A stretch of DNA of 64,000 nt from Kitasatospora sp. MAA4 (GTDB lineage: Bacteria; Actinomycetota; Actinomycetes; Streptomycetales; Streptomycetaceae): assembly GCF_029893355.1 (NCBI RefSeq), contig NZ_JARZAI010000003.1, positions 186,001-250,000 of the forward strand. The letters are read 5' to 3'. The notes beneath the pieces were generated by a model, which made no database searches, was not told the DNA's origin, and saw only the letters and a program-made list of their open reading frames with translations. Positions within the stretch are counted from its first letter, which is position 1, and the number at the start of each line of letters is the position of its first letter. Shown in pieces: positions 50,605 to 60,315 of the stretch. The position numbers were made by a program, and so were the translations under genes.

Positions 50605-51071
50605 GACTGCCTCCAGCTGATCGCGCGGCGGGTGAGCGCGGCCGCCGCCCACACCGCCGCCAGCGCCGCCAGCAGCGTCAGCGCGAGATAGGCCAGTCCG
50701 GTCGCGGCATGCCGGCCCTCGACCAGCCGGTGGATGTCCACCGTGTAGGTGGAGAAGGTGGTGAAGCCGCCGAGCACGCCGGTGCCGAAGAACGGCCGGA
50801 CCAGCCGGTGTGCGGACCAGACCTCGGTGATCAGCACCATGAAGACGCCGATCACCGCGCAGCCGACCACGTTGATCACCAGGGTGGCCCAGGGGAACGC
50901 GTCGGGCGCGGTCGGCCACAACAGCCCGGTGCCGTAGCGGGCGCAGGCGCCCAGGGCGCCTCCGACTGCGATCACGGCGAGGGTATCGCCCTGCCCGCGC
51001 CAGGCCGCAGGGCGTCGCGCGGGCGGGCTGGGGTCCAGGTCGGGGTCGACGGTTCCGGCGTCCGGTCGCAT
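50601..51071 (-). CDS. crcB: CrcB/Fluc fluoride channel subunit
   Basis: 156 residues with a 30-residue polar N-terminal extension. Motifs: [57 protein letters not shown]. First gene of the crcB-DUF190-crcB operon; overlaps DUF190 by four bases. Confidence 0.92.
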   Translation of the reverse strand: MRPDAGTVDPDLDPSPPARRPAAWRGQGDTLAVIAVGGALGACARYGTGLLWPTAPDAFPWATLVINVVGCAVIGVFMVLITEVWSAHRLVRPFFGTGVLGGFTTFSTYTVDIHRLVEGRHAATGLAYLALTLLAALAAVWAAAALTRRAISWRQS

Positions 51072-51098
51072 CTGCGCAATTCTAGCCGTCGGCCACAG

Positions 51099-51392
51099 TC
51101 ACCGGTCGCGGTCGCGGGTGGCGCGCAGCAGCCACCGGGCGCCGCGACCGATCGCTGCGCGGCGGCGCTGGCGGCGTGAGATGCCGCGGGCCTGAGCCGG
51201 GATCAGGCCCGGGGCGGTGCCCGCCAGATCGGCCAACCGGTTCCCCGCGGCGGCGAGTTGCGTCAGGATCCGGCGCCGCCGGGCCGGATCGCCGGTGCGC
51301 CGTAACGCGGTGTGCAGTCCCTCGATCTCGGCCACGGCGGCTGCCAGTCGCAGCTCGGCGGCCTTGTCGGTGTCCCGATCCCCCCAGAGCAT
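51099..51392 (-). CDS. Small hypothetical protein
   Basis: 97 residues from ATG 51392. Helical: AAELRLAAAVAEIEGLHTALRRTGD, RRRILTQLAAAGNRLADLAG, then a very basic tail RGISRRQRRRAAIG. No recognised domain; could bind nucleic acid or a membrane surface through the basic tail. Follows the LCP gene on the same strand. Confidence 0.6.
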   Translation of the reverse strand: MLWGDRDTDKAAELRLAAAVAEIEGLHTALRRTGDPARRRRILTQLAAAGNRLADLAGTAPGLIPAQARGISRRQRRRAAIGRGARWLLRATRDRDR

Positions 51393-51460
51393 CTGAGCGG
51401 TACTCCTTCCCGGCTGCGGGCTTGGCCGCCGCCGTAGTTTCAGGTTGCGAACGTCGGGTC

Positions 51461-53059
51461 TCAGCCGTAGGTCAGGCCGGTGCAGACGTCCGTGTCGGCG
51501 GTCCGGGTGTTGTCCGTGATCGCCGGCGGGACGGTGCTGGGCCCCCCGCTCGCTCCCGCGCCCGGCCCGTTGCCCGGGTTCACCGCCGGGCCGACGCTGG
51601 GCTGGTCGGGGTTCCAGGGCGGCCCGGCCGCGGCCAGGTAGTCGTGGCCGAGGTCGACGGCGACCCCGACGGCGCCCGCCCCCTCGTCGGCCTGGATCTC
51701 GGCGCCGGGGAAGAACCGGGCGATCTGCTCGGCGTCGTCCTGGTGTCCGGGGCCGTAGCCCACGGCGGTGACGGCCCGTGCGATGCCGGGGCTGCCCGCG
51801 ACGACCTCCAGGTACCCCCTGGCGGTCAGCTCCTGGACGGCCTTGCCGGCCAGGCCGAGCGCCGCGGTGCCGTTGCGCACGACCACCGGGACGGTCAGGT
51901 CCGCGCCCGCCGAAGGGCTTGCCGCGGGGGACGCGGAGGCGCTGGGGTCGGGGATCTGCCCGGTGCTCTGGCCGTCCAGCGTCCGATCGCGGCGCAGCAG
52001 CCCCCAGAGCGTGTCCACGTCGGGGTGGACCAGGGCCACCCGGTCCCCGGCGTAGCGCCAGGGCGCGGTGACGAAGGTGAGGTCGGTGAGCTTGATCGAT
52101 CGCATCGACCGGGCGAAGACGGCCAGCTTCAGCGGGCTGCCCAGGCCCGCGTCCACGGTGAGCGAGCGGGTCGCCGCGTCGGCCAGCGGGAGCAGCGTGG
52201 TGAGGTCGAAACCCTGCTCCTGGATCTTCTTGAACAGCGAGCCGAGGAAGGCCTGCTGGCGTTTGATCCGGCCGATGTCCGAGCCGTCGCCGATCCCGTG
52301 CCGGGCCCGGACGTAGTCCAGGGCCAGCTGTCCGGAGACGGTCTGCCGGCCCTTGGCCAGGTGGATGCCGTAGCCGTTCACCGGCGTCGGCACGCAGACC
52401 TCGACGCCGCCGACCGCACTGGTCATCGCGGCGAAGCCCTTGAAGTCGATCACGATGGTGTGGTCGACCCGCAGCCCGGTCATCGTCTCGACGGTGTTCT
52501 GCGAGCAGGCGGGGTTGCCGGTGGGCGAGCCGCCGATGGCGAAGGCCGAGTTGAACATCTGCTCGTGCTGCGGCGTGGTCCACCGGCCGCTGGGCAGCTT
52601 GCAGGGCGGGATGTCCACCAGCGAGTCGCGCGGGATGGAGACCGCGACGGCGTGCCGGTGGTCGGCGTAGACGTGCACCAGCAGGGCGGTGTCCGAGTTG
52701 CCCGCGCCGACCGCGCCGCCGGCCAGCTCGTCGTTGCCACCCGCCCGGGTGTCCGAGCCCAGCAGCAGGACGTTGACGGGGCTGGTGCCGTTGGCGTCGG
52801 CGGGTCCGGCGTCGGGGCGGCTGGCGGAGATGCCACCGCTGTCGAAGACGTTGAGGTTGCCGTTGATGCGCTGGTAGAACCAGATGCCCGCTCCGGTGGT
52901 GGCCAGCAGTAGCCCGGCCAGCGAGAGGCAGCCGATCCGCAGGATCTTTCGGCGCTGCGGGTGGGCGCCGCTGTCCGGGCGCCGTACGCTGAACTCTTCG
53001 GCCGACTGCTGGGCGTGCTGCGGGTACGGCTCGTCGGGGCCGGTCTGAGGATCGGTCAT
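51461..53059 (-). CDS. LytR-CpsA-Psr (LCP) family protein with LytR_C domain
   Basis: 532 residues. A cytoplasmic N-terminus (1-36), one membrane helix (LRIGCLSLAGLLLATTGAGIWF), then the LCP catalytic domain: VNVLLLGSDTRAGG, VSIPRDSLVDIP, FNSAFAIGG, IDFKGFAAMTSAVGGVEVCV, LALDYVRARHGIGDGSDIGRIKRQQAFLG. The C-terminal LytR_C domain starts at VVVRNGTAALGLAGKAVQELTARGY. LCP proteins attach polymers such as arabinogalactan or teichoic acids to peptidoglycan. The gene is ordinary flank, not part of the cluster. Confidence 0.9.
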   Translation of the reverse strand: MTDPQTGPDEPYPQHAQQSAEEFSVRRPDSGAHPQRRKILRIGCLSLAGLLLATTGAGIWFYQRINGNLNVFDSGGISASRPDAGPADANGTSPVNVLLLGSDTRAGGNDELAGGAVGAGNSDTALLVHVYADHRHAVAVSIPRDSLVDIPPCKLPSGRWTTPQHEQMFNSAFAIGGSPTGNPACSQNTVETMTGLRVDHTIVIDFKGFAAMTSAVGGVEVCVPTPVNGYGIHLAKGRQTVSGQLALDYVRARHGIGDGSDIGRIKRQQAFLGSLFKKIQEQGFDLTTLLPLADAATRSLTVDAGLGSPLKLAVFARSMRSIKLTDLTFVTAPWRYAGDRVALVHPDVDTLWGLLRRDRTLDGQSTGQIPDPSASASPAASPSAGADLTVPVVVRNGTAALGLAGKAVQELTARGYLEVVAGSPGIARAVTAVGYGPGHQDDAEQIARFFPGAEIQADEGAGAVGVAVDLGHDYLAAAGPPWNPDQPSVGPAVNPGNGPGAGASGGPSTVPPAITDNTRTADTDVCTGLTYG

Positions 53060-53206
53060 CTGTACGCTCCGTGCGGTCGCCGGCGGGCCGGTCGCTCAGG
53101 TGGACGGCTCGATCGTGCGTCCGGTTGCACAGTTGCGCAATTTAGCAAGTATTGGGCGGACGGCAAACCCCGCCACCACGGCCAACCGGGTAATAGAGCC
53201 GGAGCG

Positions 53207-54622
53207 TCAGGCGGCCGCCGCCGCGAGGGTGCCGCTGGGTTCGGGGTCGGGCTCCAGGGTGGTGCGGCCGGCCGCGTCGCTGAGTTTGATCATCAGACCG
53301 GTGAGCAGCCAGTTCGCCACCGTGGAGGAACCACCGGCGGCCAGGAACGGCAGCGCCTTACCGGTCAGCGGGATCAGTCCGGTCACCCCGCCCACCACGA
53401 CGAAGACCTGCAGCGCCAGCGCCGCCGCAAGGCCGGTGGCCAGCAGCTTGCCGAACGGGTCGCTCAGCGAGATCGCGGTGCGCAGGCCGCGCTGGATGAA
53501 GAGCGTGTAGACCAGCAGCACGGCGGTGACGCCGGCCAGGCCGAGCTCCTCGCCGATGGTGGTGAAGATGAAGTCGCTGCGCCCGGCGAAGCCGATCATC
53601 CAGGGCCGGCCCTGCCCCAGGCCGGTGCCCAGCAGGTGGCCGGTGCCGAAGCTGAACAGCGCCTGGGCCGGCTGGTCCGAGATCAGCGAGGGGTCGTGCA
53701 CGGGCTTGTAGTAGTCCAGCGGGTGCAGCCAGGCCTCGACCCGGCCGTGCACGTGTGGCTCCAGGGTGCCGACGACCACGGCTCCGCCGACCGCCATCAG
53801 GACACCGAAGATCATCCAACTGGTCCGCTCGGTGGCGACGTAGAGCATCACCACGAAGACGCCGAAGAAGATCAGCGAGGTGCCGAGGTCGCGCTCGAAG
53901 ATCAGCACCAGCAGGCTGACCACCCAGATCGCCAGCACCGGGCCGGCGTTGCGCCCGCGCGGCAGGCTCAGGCCCCAGACCTTGCGGCCGACCAGCGCCA
54001 GCGCGTCCCGACTGATCGTCAGGTAGCCGGCGAAGAAGATGGTGATGGCGAGCTTGACGAACTCGTCCGGCTCCAGCGAGATCCCGGGCAGCCGGATCCA
54101 GCGCTTGGCGCCGAAGGTGTCGCCGGGGAAGAAGGCGGGCGCGGCCAGCAGCACCAGCGAACCGACCATCAGGATGTAGACGTAGCGCTGGAAGAACCGG
54201 TGGTGCTTGACCAGCACGATCAGCGCGATGGCCGCGAAGACCGCGATGTAGAGCCACATCACCTGGGAGGGTGCGGCGGGCAGCTTCTGGTAGTCACCCT
54301 TGGCGGCGTGCACGATCGCGTACGACTGGTCGAGCCGGTTGAGCAGCACCATGCCGAGGCCGCTGAGCATCACCGCGCACGGCAGGATCAGCGGGTCCGC
54401 GTAGCGCGCGAAGCGCCGTACCGCGAGGTGCATGACGAGCGCGAGCAGCGAGAAGCTGACGCCGTAGACCAGCAGGCCCTTGGGCAGCTTGTTGTTCATC
54501 GCGAGGTTCGCGTCGATGTAGCCGTACAGCGAGACCACGACGGCGAACGCCACCAGGGCGAGTTCGAGGTTGCGGCGACGGTCGGCGCCACGCCGCCCCT
54601 CGGCCCGAAGGCTGCCTATCAC
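53207..54622 (-). CDS. FtsW/RodA/SpoVE family glycosyltransferase
   Basis: 471 residues from GTG 54622 (GGGGAGA upstream). Ten or so membrane segments; SEDS motifs GAKRWIRLPGISLEPDEFVKLAITIFFAGYL (in parts), FERDLGTSLIFFGVFV, NDFIFTTIGEE-type SDFIFTTIGEELGLAGV, and LIPLTGKALPFLAAGGSS. It polymerises lipid II together with a class B penicillin-binding protein. Confidence 0.92.
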   Translation of the reverse strand: MIGSLRAEGRRGADRRRNLELALVAFAVVVSLYGYIDANLAMNNKLPKGLLVYGVSFSLLALVMHLAVRRFARYADPLILPCAVMLSGLGMVLLNRLDQSYAIVHAAKGDYQKLPAAPSQVMWLYIAVFAAIALIVLVKHHRFFQRYVYILMVGSLVLLAAPAFFPGDTFGAKRWIRLPGISLEPDEFVKLAITIFFAGYLTISRDALALVGRKVWGLSLPRGRNAGPVLAIWVVSLLVLIFERDLGTSLIFFGVFVVMLYVATERTSWMIFGVLMAVGGAVVVGTLEPHVHGRVEAWLHPLDYYKPVHDPSLISDQPAQALFSFGTGHLLGTGLGQGRPWMIGFAGRSDFIFTTIGEELGLAGVTAVLLVYTLFIQRGLRTAISLSDPFGKLLATGLAAALALQVFVVVGGVTGLIPLTGKALPFLAAGGSSTVANWLLTGLMIKLSDAAGRTTLEPDPEPSGTLAAAAA

Positions 54623-54776
54623 GGAAATCTCCCCATCGGCGCGACATCCTGGACCGGCGAATTCTCGCACGTCCGCGGTGCACCGCGGTCCACGGGCCCC
54701 TACGAGACCGCGGGGAGCGCGGCTACACTGAGCCCCCTTGCGAGCCTGTTCGAAAACCAGGGAGAGGGCGGTACGG

Positions 54777-55130
54777 ATGACGGGCTGGTCCGGTCACGAC
54801 GACCCGTCCCCACAACTCCTCCAGCAGGCGGCGGCCTCCTTCGGGCTGCTCGCCTCCACCATGCGGCTGCACATCGTCTGGGTGCTCAGCCAGGGCGAGG
54901 CCGATGTGGGCACGCTCGCCGACCGGGTCGGCGGCACCCTGCAGGCGGTCAGCCAGCATCTCGCCAAGCTCAAGCTGGCGGGCATGGTCTCCAACCGCCG
55001 CGAGGGCCGCCGCCAGGTCTACGGGGTGGACGACCCGCAGGTGGCGACGCTGGTCCGGCTGATGGTCGAGAAACTGGACGATCCGACCTTCGGCGGCGAG
55101 GTGCACCGGCTGCGGAGCAGCGGTGCCTGA
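54777..55130 (+). CDS. ArsR-family transcriptional regulator
   Basis: 117 residues. Winged helix with FGLLASTMRLHIVWVLSQGEADVGTLAD, QAVSQHLAKLKLAGMVSNRREGRRQVYGV. No obvious metal-binding Cys motif. It overlaps the P-type ATPase gene by eight bases and probably controls it in response to a metal ion. Confidence 0.9.
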   Translation: MTGWSGHDDPSPQLLQQAAASFGLLASTMRLHIVWVLSQGEADVGTLADRVGGTLQAVSQHLAKLKLAGMVSNRREGRRQVYGVDDPQVATLVRLMVEKLDDPTFGGEVHRLRSSGA

Positions 55131-57792
55131 GCACGAGCTGCACTCGCCGGCGCTCCCCGCGCCGGGCCGCCCCGACCCTGTGGACGAGCCGTCCCCGGGG
55201 GACCGGCTGGCCAGGATGAGCAGGCTGCAGATCCTGCGCGAGGCCGCCTCCTCCCCGCGCGGCCTCACCGAGGCGCAGGCCGAGGCCCGGCTGGCCGAGT
55301 TCGGCGACAACACCGTGCTGCCGCGCCGCGAGGCGGCCTGGTCCCGGCGCGCGCTGACCGCCGTACGCGACCCCTTCACCGTCCTGCTCGCCGGCCTCGC
55401 GCTGATCTGTGCGGTGATCGGCTCCTGGGGCAGCGCGGCGATACTGGCGACCCTGGTGCTGATCGCGGGCGGGCTGCGCTTCGCCGGTGAGCGGCGCTCG
55501 GCGCGGGCCCTACGGGCCCTGCGCGAGCTGCTGCCCGGCACCGCCACCGTGCTGCGCCGGGCCGAGCAGCAGGATCTTCCGCTGGCCAGGGAGATCCCGG
55601 TCGACCAGCTGGTCCCGGGCGACCTGGTCCGGCTGAGCAGCGGTGACGCCGTCCCGGCCGATCTGCGGCTGCTGCGCGCGCAGGGTCTCGCGGTGGACCA
55701 GTCGGCGCTCACCGGCGAGAGTGATCCGGTCCCGCGGGCGGCTCCGGACGCCCCGCCGGCGGGCGCGGCCGCGAGCGGCTTCGAGGAGCCGCACCTCTGC
55801 TTCACCGGCAGCCGGGTGGTGTCCGGCAGCGCGACCGGTGTGGTGGTCGCCACCGGCGGCGCCACCCTTTTCGGCGCCGCGCACGCCACGGCTCCGGCCT
55901 CCCGCGCCGGGCGCTCGGCGGTCGAGCGCGGCGTCCGGCGGGCGGTGTGGGCGCTGATCGCCTTCATGCTGGCCGCGGTGCCGCTCACCGTCGGTGCCGA
56001 CACCCTGCTGCACGGCTGGAGTGCGTCGCTGCTGCCGTTCGCGGTCGCCGCCGCCGTCGGGCTGACTCCGGAGCTGCTGCCGGTGGTGCTCAGCACGGTG
56101 CTGACCCGCGGAAGCCGGCGGCTGGCGGGCCACGGGCTGCTGGTGCGGCGGTTCCCGGCGGTTTCCGAGCTCGGCGCGATGGACGTGCTCTGCGTCGACA
56201 AGACCGGCACCCTGACCACCGGGACGCTCGCCGTCGCGCTCTCGCTGGATCCGGCGGGCCGTCCCGATCCGCGGGCGCTGCGGCTGGCAGCGCTCGCCGC
56301 CGACGCCGCCTTCGAGAGCGCCGAGCCGGGGGCCTTCGACCCGGCGGACGAGGCGCTGCTGGACGCCGCCGACGCGGCCGGGCTGCTGGACGGCCCGGGG
56401 CCCGCGGTGCTGGCGGTGCTCCCGTTCGACGCCGCCCGGCGCTGCGCGTCGGTGGTGCTGCGCGAGCCGGGCCGGCACGTCCTGCTGCTCAAGGGGGCGC
56501 CGGAGGCCGTTCTGGAGCGCTGCACCGAGGTACGCACCGGACCGGGTACGACCCGCCCTCTGGACGAGGACGGGCGGGCCGCGCTGGAGCGGCTGGCGGC
56601 GGAGCGGGCCGAGGCCGGGCTGCGGATGCTCGCGGTGGCGCGCGCCGAGCGGGCGCCGCGGCTGGGCAGCTACGGCCTGGCCGACGAGCAGGGCCTGACC
56701 CTGATCGGATTCGTCGGTATGCAGGACGAGCCGGCCGATTCGGCGGCCGAGGCGCTCGGCCTGCTGGCTGTGGCCGGCGTCGCGATCAAGGTGGTGACCG
56801 GGGACCACCCGCGCACCGCCGTCCGGCTCTGCCACCGGCTGGGCCTGGCGCCGGGCCCGGTACTGCTCGGCAGCGAGCTGGAGGCGCTCGCCGCCGAGGG
56901 AGGCGGCGCTCTGGCCGAGGCGGTCCGCGGTGCCGTGGTGCTGGCCCGCTGCTCGCCGGAGCAGAAGGCCGCGGTGGTGCAGGCGCTGAGACGGGACGGG
57001 CGCAGCGTCGGCTACCTCGGCGACGGCGTCAACGACATCCCCGCCCTGCGGGCCGCCGACGTCGGCATCAGCGCCGGGACGGCGGTCGGCGCGGCCCGGG
57101 AGTGGGCCGACGTGGTGCTCGGCGACCGCGACCTGACGGTGCTGGGCCGGGCCCTGGCGGTCGGCCGCTCGGCCGTCACCAGCGTGGCGGCCTATCTGCG
57201 GATCGCGCTCTCCTGCAACCTTGGCAACGCGGTCTCGATGCTGGCCGGCGGGGTGCTGCTGCCGTTCCTGCCGATGCTGCCGGTCCAGGTGCTGGTGCAG
57301 AACCTCTGCTTCGACGCGGCGCAGCTCTCCTTCGCGGTGAGCAGCCGCGACAGCCGCGCGGGGGCCGCGCCGGTCCGGCTGCGCTGGGGCTCGCTGGCGC
57401 GCTTCGCGGTCCTGTTCGGGCTGCTCAACTCGGTCTGCGACATCGCGATGTTCGAGGCGATGAAGCGGGTGACCAGGGGCTTCGTCGTGCCGGACGCCGC
57501 GGGGATGTTCCACACCGCGTGGTTCAGCGAGAACCTGGCCACCCAGGCGCTGGCGCTGCCGCTGCTCTACAGCGTCAGCAGCCCGGGCCTGCGTCCGCCG
57601 CGTGCGGTGTGGTGCGCGGCGACGGCCCTTGGGCTGGGCGGCCTGCTGCTGCCCGGCAGCCGGCTGGGCGAGCTGCTGGGCTTCGAGGCGATGCCGCCGG
57701 CGGCGTACGCGGCCCTGGGCATCGTGACGGTCTGCTACGGCGGCCTGCTGCTGGCCGGCCGCCGCTGCTGGCAGCGCTTCGGGGGCTCCTAG
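55123..57792 (+). CDS. Cation-transporting P-type ATPase (MgtA-like)
   Basis: 889 residues from GTG 55123. Motifs: SGDAVPADLRLL, ALTGESDPVPR, GLTPELLPVVLSTVL (transmembrane ion site of P3B/P2 type), phosphorylated Asp in VLCVDKTGTLTTGTL, VLLLKGAPEAVLERC, VVTGDHPRTA, GDGVNDIPALRAADVGIS. Similar to MgtA/MgtB magnesium importers. Coupled to ArsR. Confidence 0.9.
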   Translation: MPEHELHSPALPAPGRPDPVDEPSPGDRLARMSRLQILREAASSPRGLTEAQAEARLAEFGDNTVLPRREAAWSRRALTAVRDPFTVLLAGLALICAVIGSWGSAAILATLVLIAGGLRFAGERRSARALRALRELLPGTATVLRRAEQQDLPLAREIPVDQLVPGDLVRLSSGDAVPADLRLLRAQGLAVDQSALTGESDPVPRAAPDAPPAGAAASGFEEPHLCFTGSRVVSGSATGVVVATGGATLFGAAHATAPASRAGRSAVERGVRRAVWALIAFMLAAVPLTVGADTLLHGWSASLLPFAVAAAVGLTPELLPVVLSTVLTRGSRRLAGHGLLVRRFPAVSELGAMDVLCVDKTGTLTTGTLAVALSLDPAGRPDPRALRLAALAADAAFESAEPGAFDPADEALLDAADAAGLLDGPGPAVLAVLPFDAARRCASVVLREPGRHVLLLKGAPEAVLERCTEVRTGPGTTRPLDEDGRAALERLAAERAEAGLRMLAVARAERAPRLGSYGLADEQGLTLIGFVGMQDEPADSAAEALGLLAVAGVAIKVVTGDHPRTAVRLCHRLGLAPGPVLLGSELEALAAEGGGALAEAVRGAVVLARCSPEQKAAVVQALRRDGRSVGYLGDGVNDIPALRAADVGISAGTAVGAAREWADVVLGDRDLTVLGRALAVGRSAVTSVAAYLRIALSCNLGNAVSMLAGGVLLPFLPMLPVQVLVQNLCFDAAQLSFAVSSRDSRAGAAPVRLRWGSLARFAVLFGLLNSVCDIAMFEAMKRVTRGFVVPDAAGMFHTAWFSENLATQALALPLLYSVSSPGLRPPRAVWCAATALGLGGLLLPGSRLGELLGFEAMPPAAYAALGIVTVCYGGLLLAGRRCWQRFGGS

Positions 57793-57796
57793 CCGG

Positions 57797-58243
57797 CTAG
57801 AGGTTGGCGCCGGTGAGGATCCGCTGGAGCAGGTCGCGCAGGGTGGTGCGCTCGGTCTCGTCCAGGGCGGCGAGCGGCTCGCGGGCGAAGTTCAGCGTCT
57901 TGCGCAGCTCCTCGGTGGCCGCCTGACCGGCCTCGGTGGCGGCGACCAGCTTGACCCGGCGGTCCTGCGGATCGGCCTCCCGGGTGACGAACCCGCGGGT
58001 CTCCAGCCGGTCCACGATGCCGGTGATGTTCGACGGCTCGCAGCTCATGGTCTGGGCGATGTGCCGCATCGGCATCGGGCCGCGCCGCAGCAGCGCTAGC
58101 ACCTTGGCCTGGGCACCGGTGAGCGAGCGGGCGGCCGCGGCCTCCTCGTACTCCCGGTGGAAGAGGGCCACCAGGCCCGCCATCAGGTCCACGACCTCGC
58201 GGGTCAGATCGTCGGCCGACGCGGGCACGGGTTCGTTCGACAT
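57797..58243 (-). CDS. MarR-family transcriptional regulator
   Basis: 148 residues. TGAQAKVLALLRRGPMPMRHIAQTMSCEPSNITGIVDRLETRGFVTREADPQDRRVKLV (in parts) is the winged helix with the conserved DxRxR wing (DPQDRRVKL). Divergent from the MDR oxidoreductase gene, its likely target. Confidence 0.92.
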   Translation of the reverse strand: MSNEPVPASADDLTREVVDLMAGLVALFHREYEEAAAARSLTGAQAKVLALLRRGPMPMRHIAQTMSCEPSNITGIVDRLETRGFVTREADPQDRRVKLVAATEAGQAATEELRKTLNFAREPLAALDETERTTLRDLLQRILTGANL

Positions 58244-58306
58244 GCCGCCAGCCTACCTGAATATTTGACATCCTGAACCTTTCATGTCCATGGTTGCTTC
58301 AGTAAG

Positions 58307-58317
58307 TCAACCTTTGA
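58307..58317. promoter_or_regulatory. Possible MarR operator
   Basis: TCAA-CCT-TTGA, a short perfect inverted repeat 28 bases before the oxidoreductase start. A related ATATTTGACAT lies at 58260. Typical location, but short. Confidence 0.4.
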
Positions 58318-58345
58318 TGTGGACCAGAGAGCAGGGAGCAAACCG

Positions 58346-59371
58346 ATGGCAGAGCAGACTGTGCCGACCACCGCCCGCGAGTGGCACCTGAAGGCCCGGC
58401 CGAACGGCTGGCCGGTTCCCGGCGACTTCGACCTGGTCGAGGTGCCGGTGCGGCAGCCCGCGGCGGGCGAGATCCTGGTCCGCAACGCCTTCCTGTCGGT
58501 CGACCCGTACATGCGCGGCCGGATGAACGACGTGAAGTCCTACATCCCGCCGTTCCAGATCGGCGAGGCGCTGGACGGCGGCGCGGTCGGCTACGTGGTG
58601 GCCTCGGCCGCCGAGGGCTTCGCGGTCGGCGACGCGGTGCTGCACGGTCTGGGCTGGCGCGAGTACGCCACCGTGCCGGCCAAGGGTGCGGTCAAGGTCG
58701 ACCCGGAGCTCGCCCCGCTCTCCTACTACCTCGGCGTCCTCGGCATGCCCGGACTGACCGCCTACGCCGGCCTGCTGGAGGTGGCGAGCCTGCAGAAGGG
58801 CGACGCCGTCTTCGTCTCCGGCGCGGCCGGTGCGGTCGGTTCGCTGGTCGGCCAGATCGCCCGGCTCAAGGGCGCCTCCCGGGTGGTCGGTTCGGCCGGC
58901 TCCGCGGCGAAGGTCGCCAAGCTGGTGGACGACTACGGCTTCGACGCCGCCTTCAACTACAAGGACGGCCCGGTCCGCGAGCAGCTCGACCAGGCCGCGC
59001 CCGACGGCATCGACGTCTACTTCGACAACGTCGGCGGCGAGCACCTGGAGGCGGCCATCGGCGCGCTCAACGTGCGCGGCCGGGCCACCCTGTGCGGTGC
59101 CATCGCCCAGTACAACGACACCTCCGCGCCCGCCGGTCCGCGCAACCTCGCCCTGGTGATCGGCAAGCGGCTGCGCCTGCAGGGCGTGCTGGTCGGCGAC
59201 CACGCCGCGCTCCAGCCGCAGTTCGTCGCCGAGGTGGCCGGCTGGCTGAAGGACGGCAGCCTGCGCTACGACGAGACCGTGGTGGAGGGCGTGGAGAACA
59301 CCGCCGAGGCGTTCATCGGCCTGCTGCGCGGCGACAACACCGGCAAGATGGTCGTCAAGCTCGGTTCCTGA
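58346..59371 (+). CDS. NADP-dependent MDR oxidoreductase (prostaglandin/leukotriene reductase type)
   Basis: 341 residues from ATG 58346 (GCAGGGAG upstream). Motifs: WHLKARPNGWPVPGDFDLVEVPV, VDPYMRGRMNDVKSY, GMPGLTAYAGLLEVA, VFVSGAAGAVGSLVGQIARLKG, VDVYFDNVGGEHLE-type DVYFDNVGGEHLEAAI. Reduces alpha,beta-unsaturated carbonyls with NADPH, like CurA. Divergent MarR likely responds to electrophiles or phenolics. Confidence 0.92.
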   Translation: MAEQTVPTTAREWHLKARPNGWPVPGDFDLVEVPVRQPAAGEILVRNAFLSVDPYMRGRMNDVKSYIPPFQIGEALDGGAVGYVVASAAEGFAVGDAVLHGLGWREYATVPAKGAVKVDPELAPLSYYLGVLGMPGLTAYAGLLEVASLQKGDAVFVSGAAGAVGSLVGQIARLKGASRVVGSAGSAAKVAKLVDDYGFDAAFNYKDGPVREQLDQAAPDGIDVYFDNVGGEHLEAAIGALNVRGRATLCGAIAQYNDTSAPAGPRNLALVIGKRLRLQGVLVGDHAALQPQFVAEVAGWLKDGSLRYDETVVEGVENTAEAFIGLLRGDNTGKMVVKLGS

Positions 59372-59758
59372 TCTCTCGTCATCTCCCCTCGCGCCCCGGT
59401 GGACCGTCAAGGTCCGCCGGGGCGCGCGCGGTTGGGTCACGCGACCCGGGGGGCGCGTATTCGGGCCGGTTCCGAGAGAGCGTCAGACAGGCTTCCGCCC
59501 GGCGCGATAGCGTGGCCGCAGCGCCGCACCGGAGCTGGATGGGGCCGTTCGGGGGAGAGATCCCGATCAGGGGTAGACCTCTCTGCGGAACTGACTACCA
59601 TGGTTGAAGCCTGTCCGTTTTGAGCAAGTTAGTTACCTAATGTCGATTGACCTGAGTGACAAACGGGCAGGAAACCGCCAAGTGGCGCTCAGGACCAAAC
59701 GGCCACGGGCACGAGGCAGCTGGGGAAGGCGACCCTCGTCCACAGCCTGGAGGTCCCG
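59372..59758. other. Intergenic region with terminator
   Basis: No credible gene. Holds the terminator at 59391-59425 and the promoter region of DUF3145, including a less GC-rich segment at about 59600-59660. Confidence 0.6.
59391..59425 (+). terminator. Terminator after the MDR oxidoreductase
   Basis: GCGCCCCGGTGGACC / GGTCCGCCGGGGCGC, 15-pair stem with one wobble, 5-base loop. Confidence 0.85.
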
Positions 59759-60253
59759 GTGACGACACGTGGAGTCCTGTACATCCACTCCGCGCCCCGC
59801 GCGCTGTGCCCGCACGTCGAATGGGCGATGGCGGGCGTACTCGGCGTGCGGGTCAGCCTCGACTGGATCCGCCAGCCGGCCGCGCCCGGCCACTGGCGTT
59901 CCGAGTTCTCCTGGCAGGGGGAGCCGGGCACCGCGTCGCGGCTGGCCTCGGCGCTGCGCGGCTGGCAGCTGATGCGCTACGAGGTGACCAGCGAGCCCTG
60001 CGCCACGGCCGAGGGCGAGCGGTACAGCAGCACCCCGAGCCTGGGCATCTTCCACGCCGTCACGGGGATGCACGGGGACATCCTGATCCCGGAGGACCGG
60101 CTGCGGGCCGTCCTGCTGCGGGCCCGCCACGAGGGCGGTGACCTGGAGGCCGAGATCTCCCGGCTGCTCGGCAAGCCCTGGGACGACGAGTTGGAGCCGT
60201 TCCGCTACGCCGGCGAGGGCGCGCCGGTGCGCTGGCTGCACCAGGTGGTGTGA
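59759..60253 (+). CDS. DUF3145 family protein
   Basis: 164 residues from GTG 59759. Sequence features: RGVLYIHSAPRALCPHVEWAMAGVLG, WRSEFSWQGEPGTASRLASALRGW, DILIPEDRLRAVL. A conserved actinobacterial protein regularly found next to the fab operon, convergent with fabF. Function unknown. Confidence 0.9.
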   Translation: MTTRGVLYIHSAPRALCPHVEWAMAGVLGVRVSLDWIRQPAAPGHWRSEFSWQGEPGTASRLASALRGWQLMRYEVTSEPCATAEGERYSSTPSLGIFHAVTGMHGDILIPEDRLRAVLLRARHEGGDLEAEISRLLGKPWDDELEPFRYAGEGAPVRWLHQVV

Positions 60254-60261
60254 CGCGAAAA

Positions 60262-60284
60262 GGCGGGCCCCGGCAGGGCCCGCC
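60262..60284. terminator. Bidirectional terminator
   Basis: GGCGGGCCC-CGGCA-GGGCCCGCC, perfect 9-base-pair stem between convergent DUF3145 and fabF. Confidence 0.85.
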
Positions 60285-60315
60285 CACTTCACACGGTTGC
60301 GCAGAACGCGGTTGT